Positions 63,820-64,000 of a DNA stretch of 64,000 nt are shown here, piece after piece (within the stretch, counting starts at the first letter, position 1; every line of letters begins with the position of its first letter). The DNA comes from Psococerastis gibbosa. Taxonomy: Eukaryota; Arthropoda; Insecta; Psocodea; Psocidae. The stretch lies in contig OZ020491.1 in the NCBI GenBank assembly GCA_963971405.1, positions 26,344,855 to 26,408,854 on the forward strand, given 5' to 3'. The notes below the pieces were generated by a model, which saw only the letters and a list, made by a program, of their open reading frames with translations, made no database searches and was not told the DNA's origin. The position numbers and the translations under genes are program-made.

Positions 63820-64000
63820 TTCATGAATGAAGAACCAGTAGAATCCGGGCTGATGGGCCGTGGTCGAATTGAAATTGAACTTCCAAACGTTTCGTCAACA
63901 TCTGCGGTCGACATCCGGGTATAAAGGTCAGTGCGTAGCCCCCTACCCAGTCACTCGCTACGGAGCCACCGAGGTACAACCTTCGAAGTCTACGCAGTGC
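63820..64000. mobile_element. TATA-bearing repeat, head-to-head copies, cut by window end
   Basis: 63830-63915 is minus strand with GATGTCGACCGCAGATG then TTGACGAAACGTTTGG. From 63919 plus-strand sequence GGGTATAAAGGTCAGTGCGT, ACTCGCTACGGAGCCACCGA and AGTCTACGCAGTGC follows. Same family as 30215-30460 and the 204-bp array. Confidence 0.55.

Noticed and set aside
1-64000. Bacterial or viral origin of the window
   Set aside because: No dense genes or ribosome-binding sites; LINE, SINE and MITE content is that of an animal nuclear genome.

Overview
This window is AT-rich, repeat-saturated nuclear DNA from a eukaryote, almost certainly an invertebrate animal and most plausibly an arthropod. Reading frames are short and broken, there are no operons, and many unrelated families of 5'-truncated LINEs, tRNA-derived SINEs, short inverted-repeat DNA transposons and tandem repeats lie nested in one another. 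The arthropod guess rests only on the style of the LINE C-termini (zinc-knuckle tails after an RNase H domain, WxGH and MIANxR endings). No host gene of known function was recognised. The longest open frames lie inside tandem repeats (33.9-35.7 kb and 51.5-52.2 kb) and are by-products of periods divisible by three.

Layout: 0-5.2 kb holds tRNA-derived SINEs, LINE 3' ends and a ~280-bp tandem array (3.9-5.2 kb) with a conserved minus-strand peptide. 5.4-6.3 kb is the first copy of a ~0.85-kb family (further full or near-full copies at 17.3, 21.3, 37.9 and 56.6 kb) whose ends and insertion sites look like non-autonomous Helentron (HINE) elements. 6.6-16.5 kb holds LINE tails, a tRNA-like SINE with a greatly extended acceptor helix (9.2 kb), a cluster of nested PIF/Harbinger-like MITEs (11.8-12.7 kb) and a 32-bp minisatellite (15.0-15.6 kb). 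18.2-18.9 kb carries a LINE fragment with an intact C-terminal frame between 85-bp direct repeats. 22.6-23.0 kb is a fossil LTR. 25.5-29.3 kb mixes LINE tails, hAT-like MITEs with 8-bp target duplications and one unrecognised coding-like stretch. 30-36 kb contains a 204-bp tandem array related to two dispersed TATA-bearing repeats. 36-50 kb is LINE tails, SINEs and nested palindromic elements. 51-52 kb is a LINE C-terminus whose last 153 bp has expanded in tandem. 52.5-64 kb continues with MITEs, SINEs and a 0.65-kb element that also occurs inverted near 20 kb.

The parts do not form a pathway. They form a layered record: LINEs supply 3' ends (several with GAA, AATA or TTTCA tails), SINEs presumably borrow that machinery, and TIR elements and HINEs insert into both. 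In several places an uninterrupted second copy of the target repeat exists in the same window, so insertion points can be read directly. Long runs of G or C (9-20 bases) are unusually frequent. All family assignments come from reading sequence and motifs by eye; no database search was possible.
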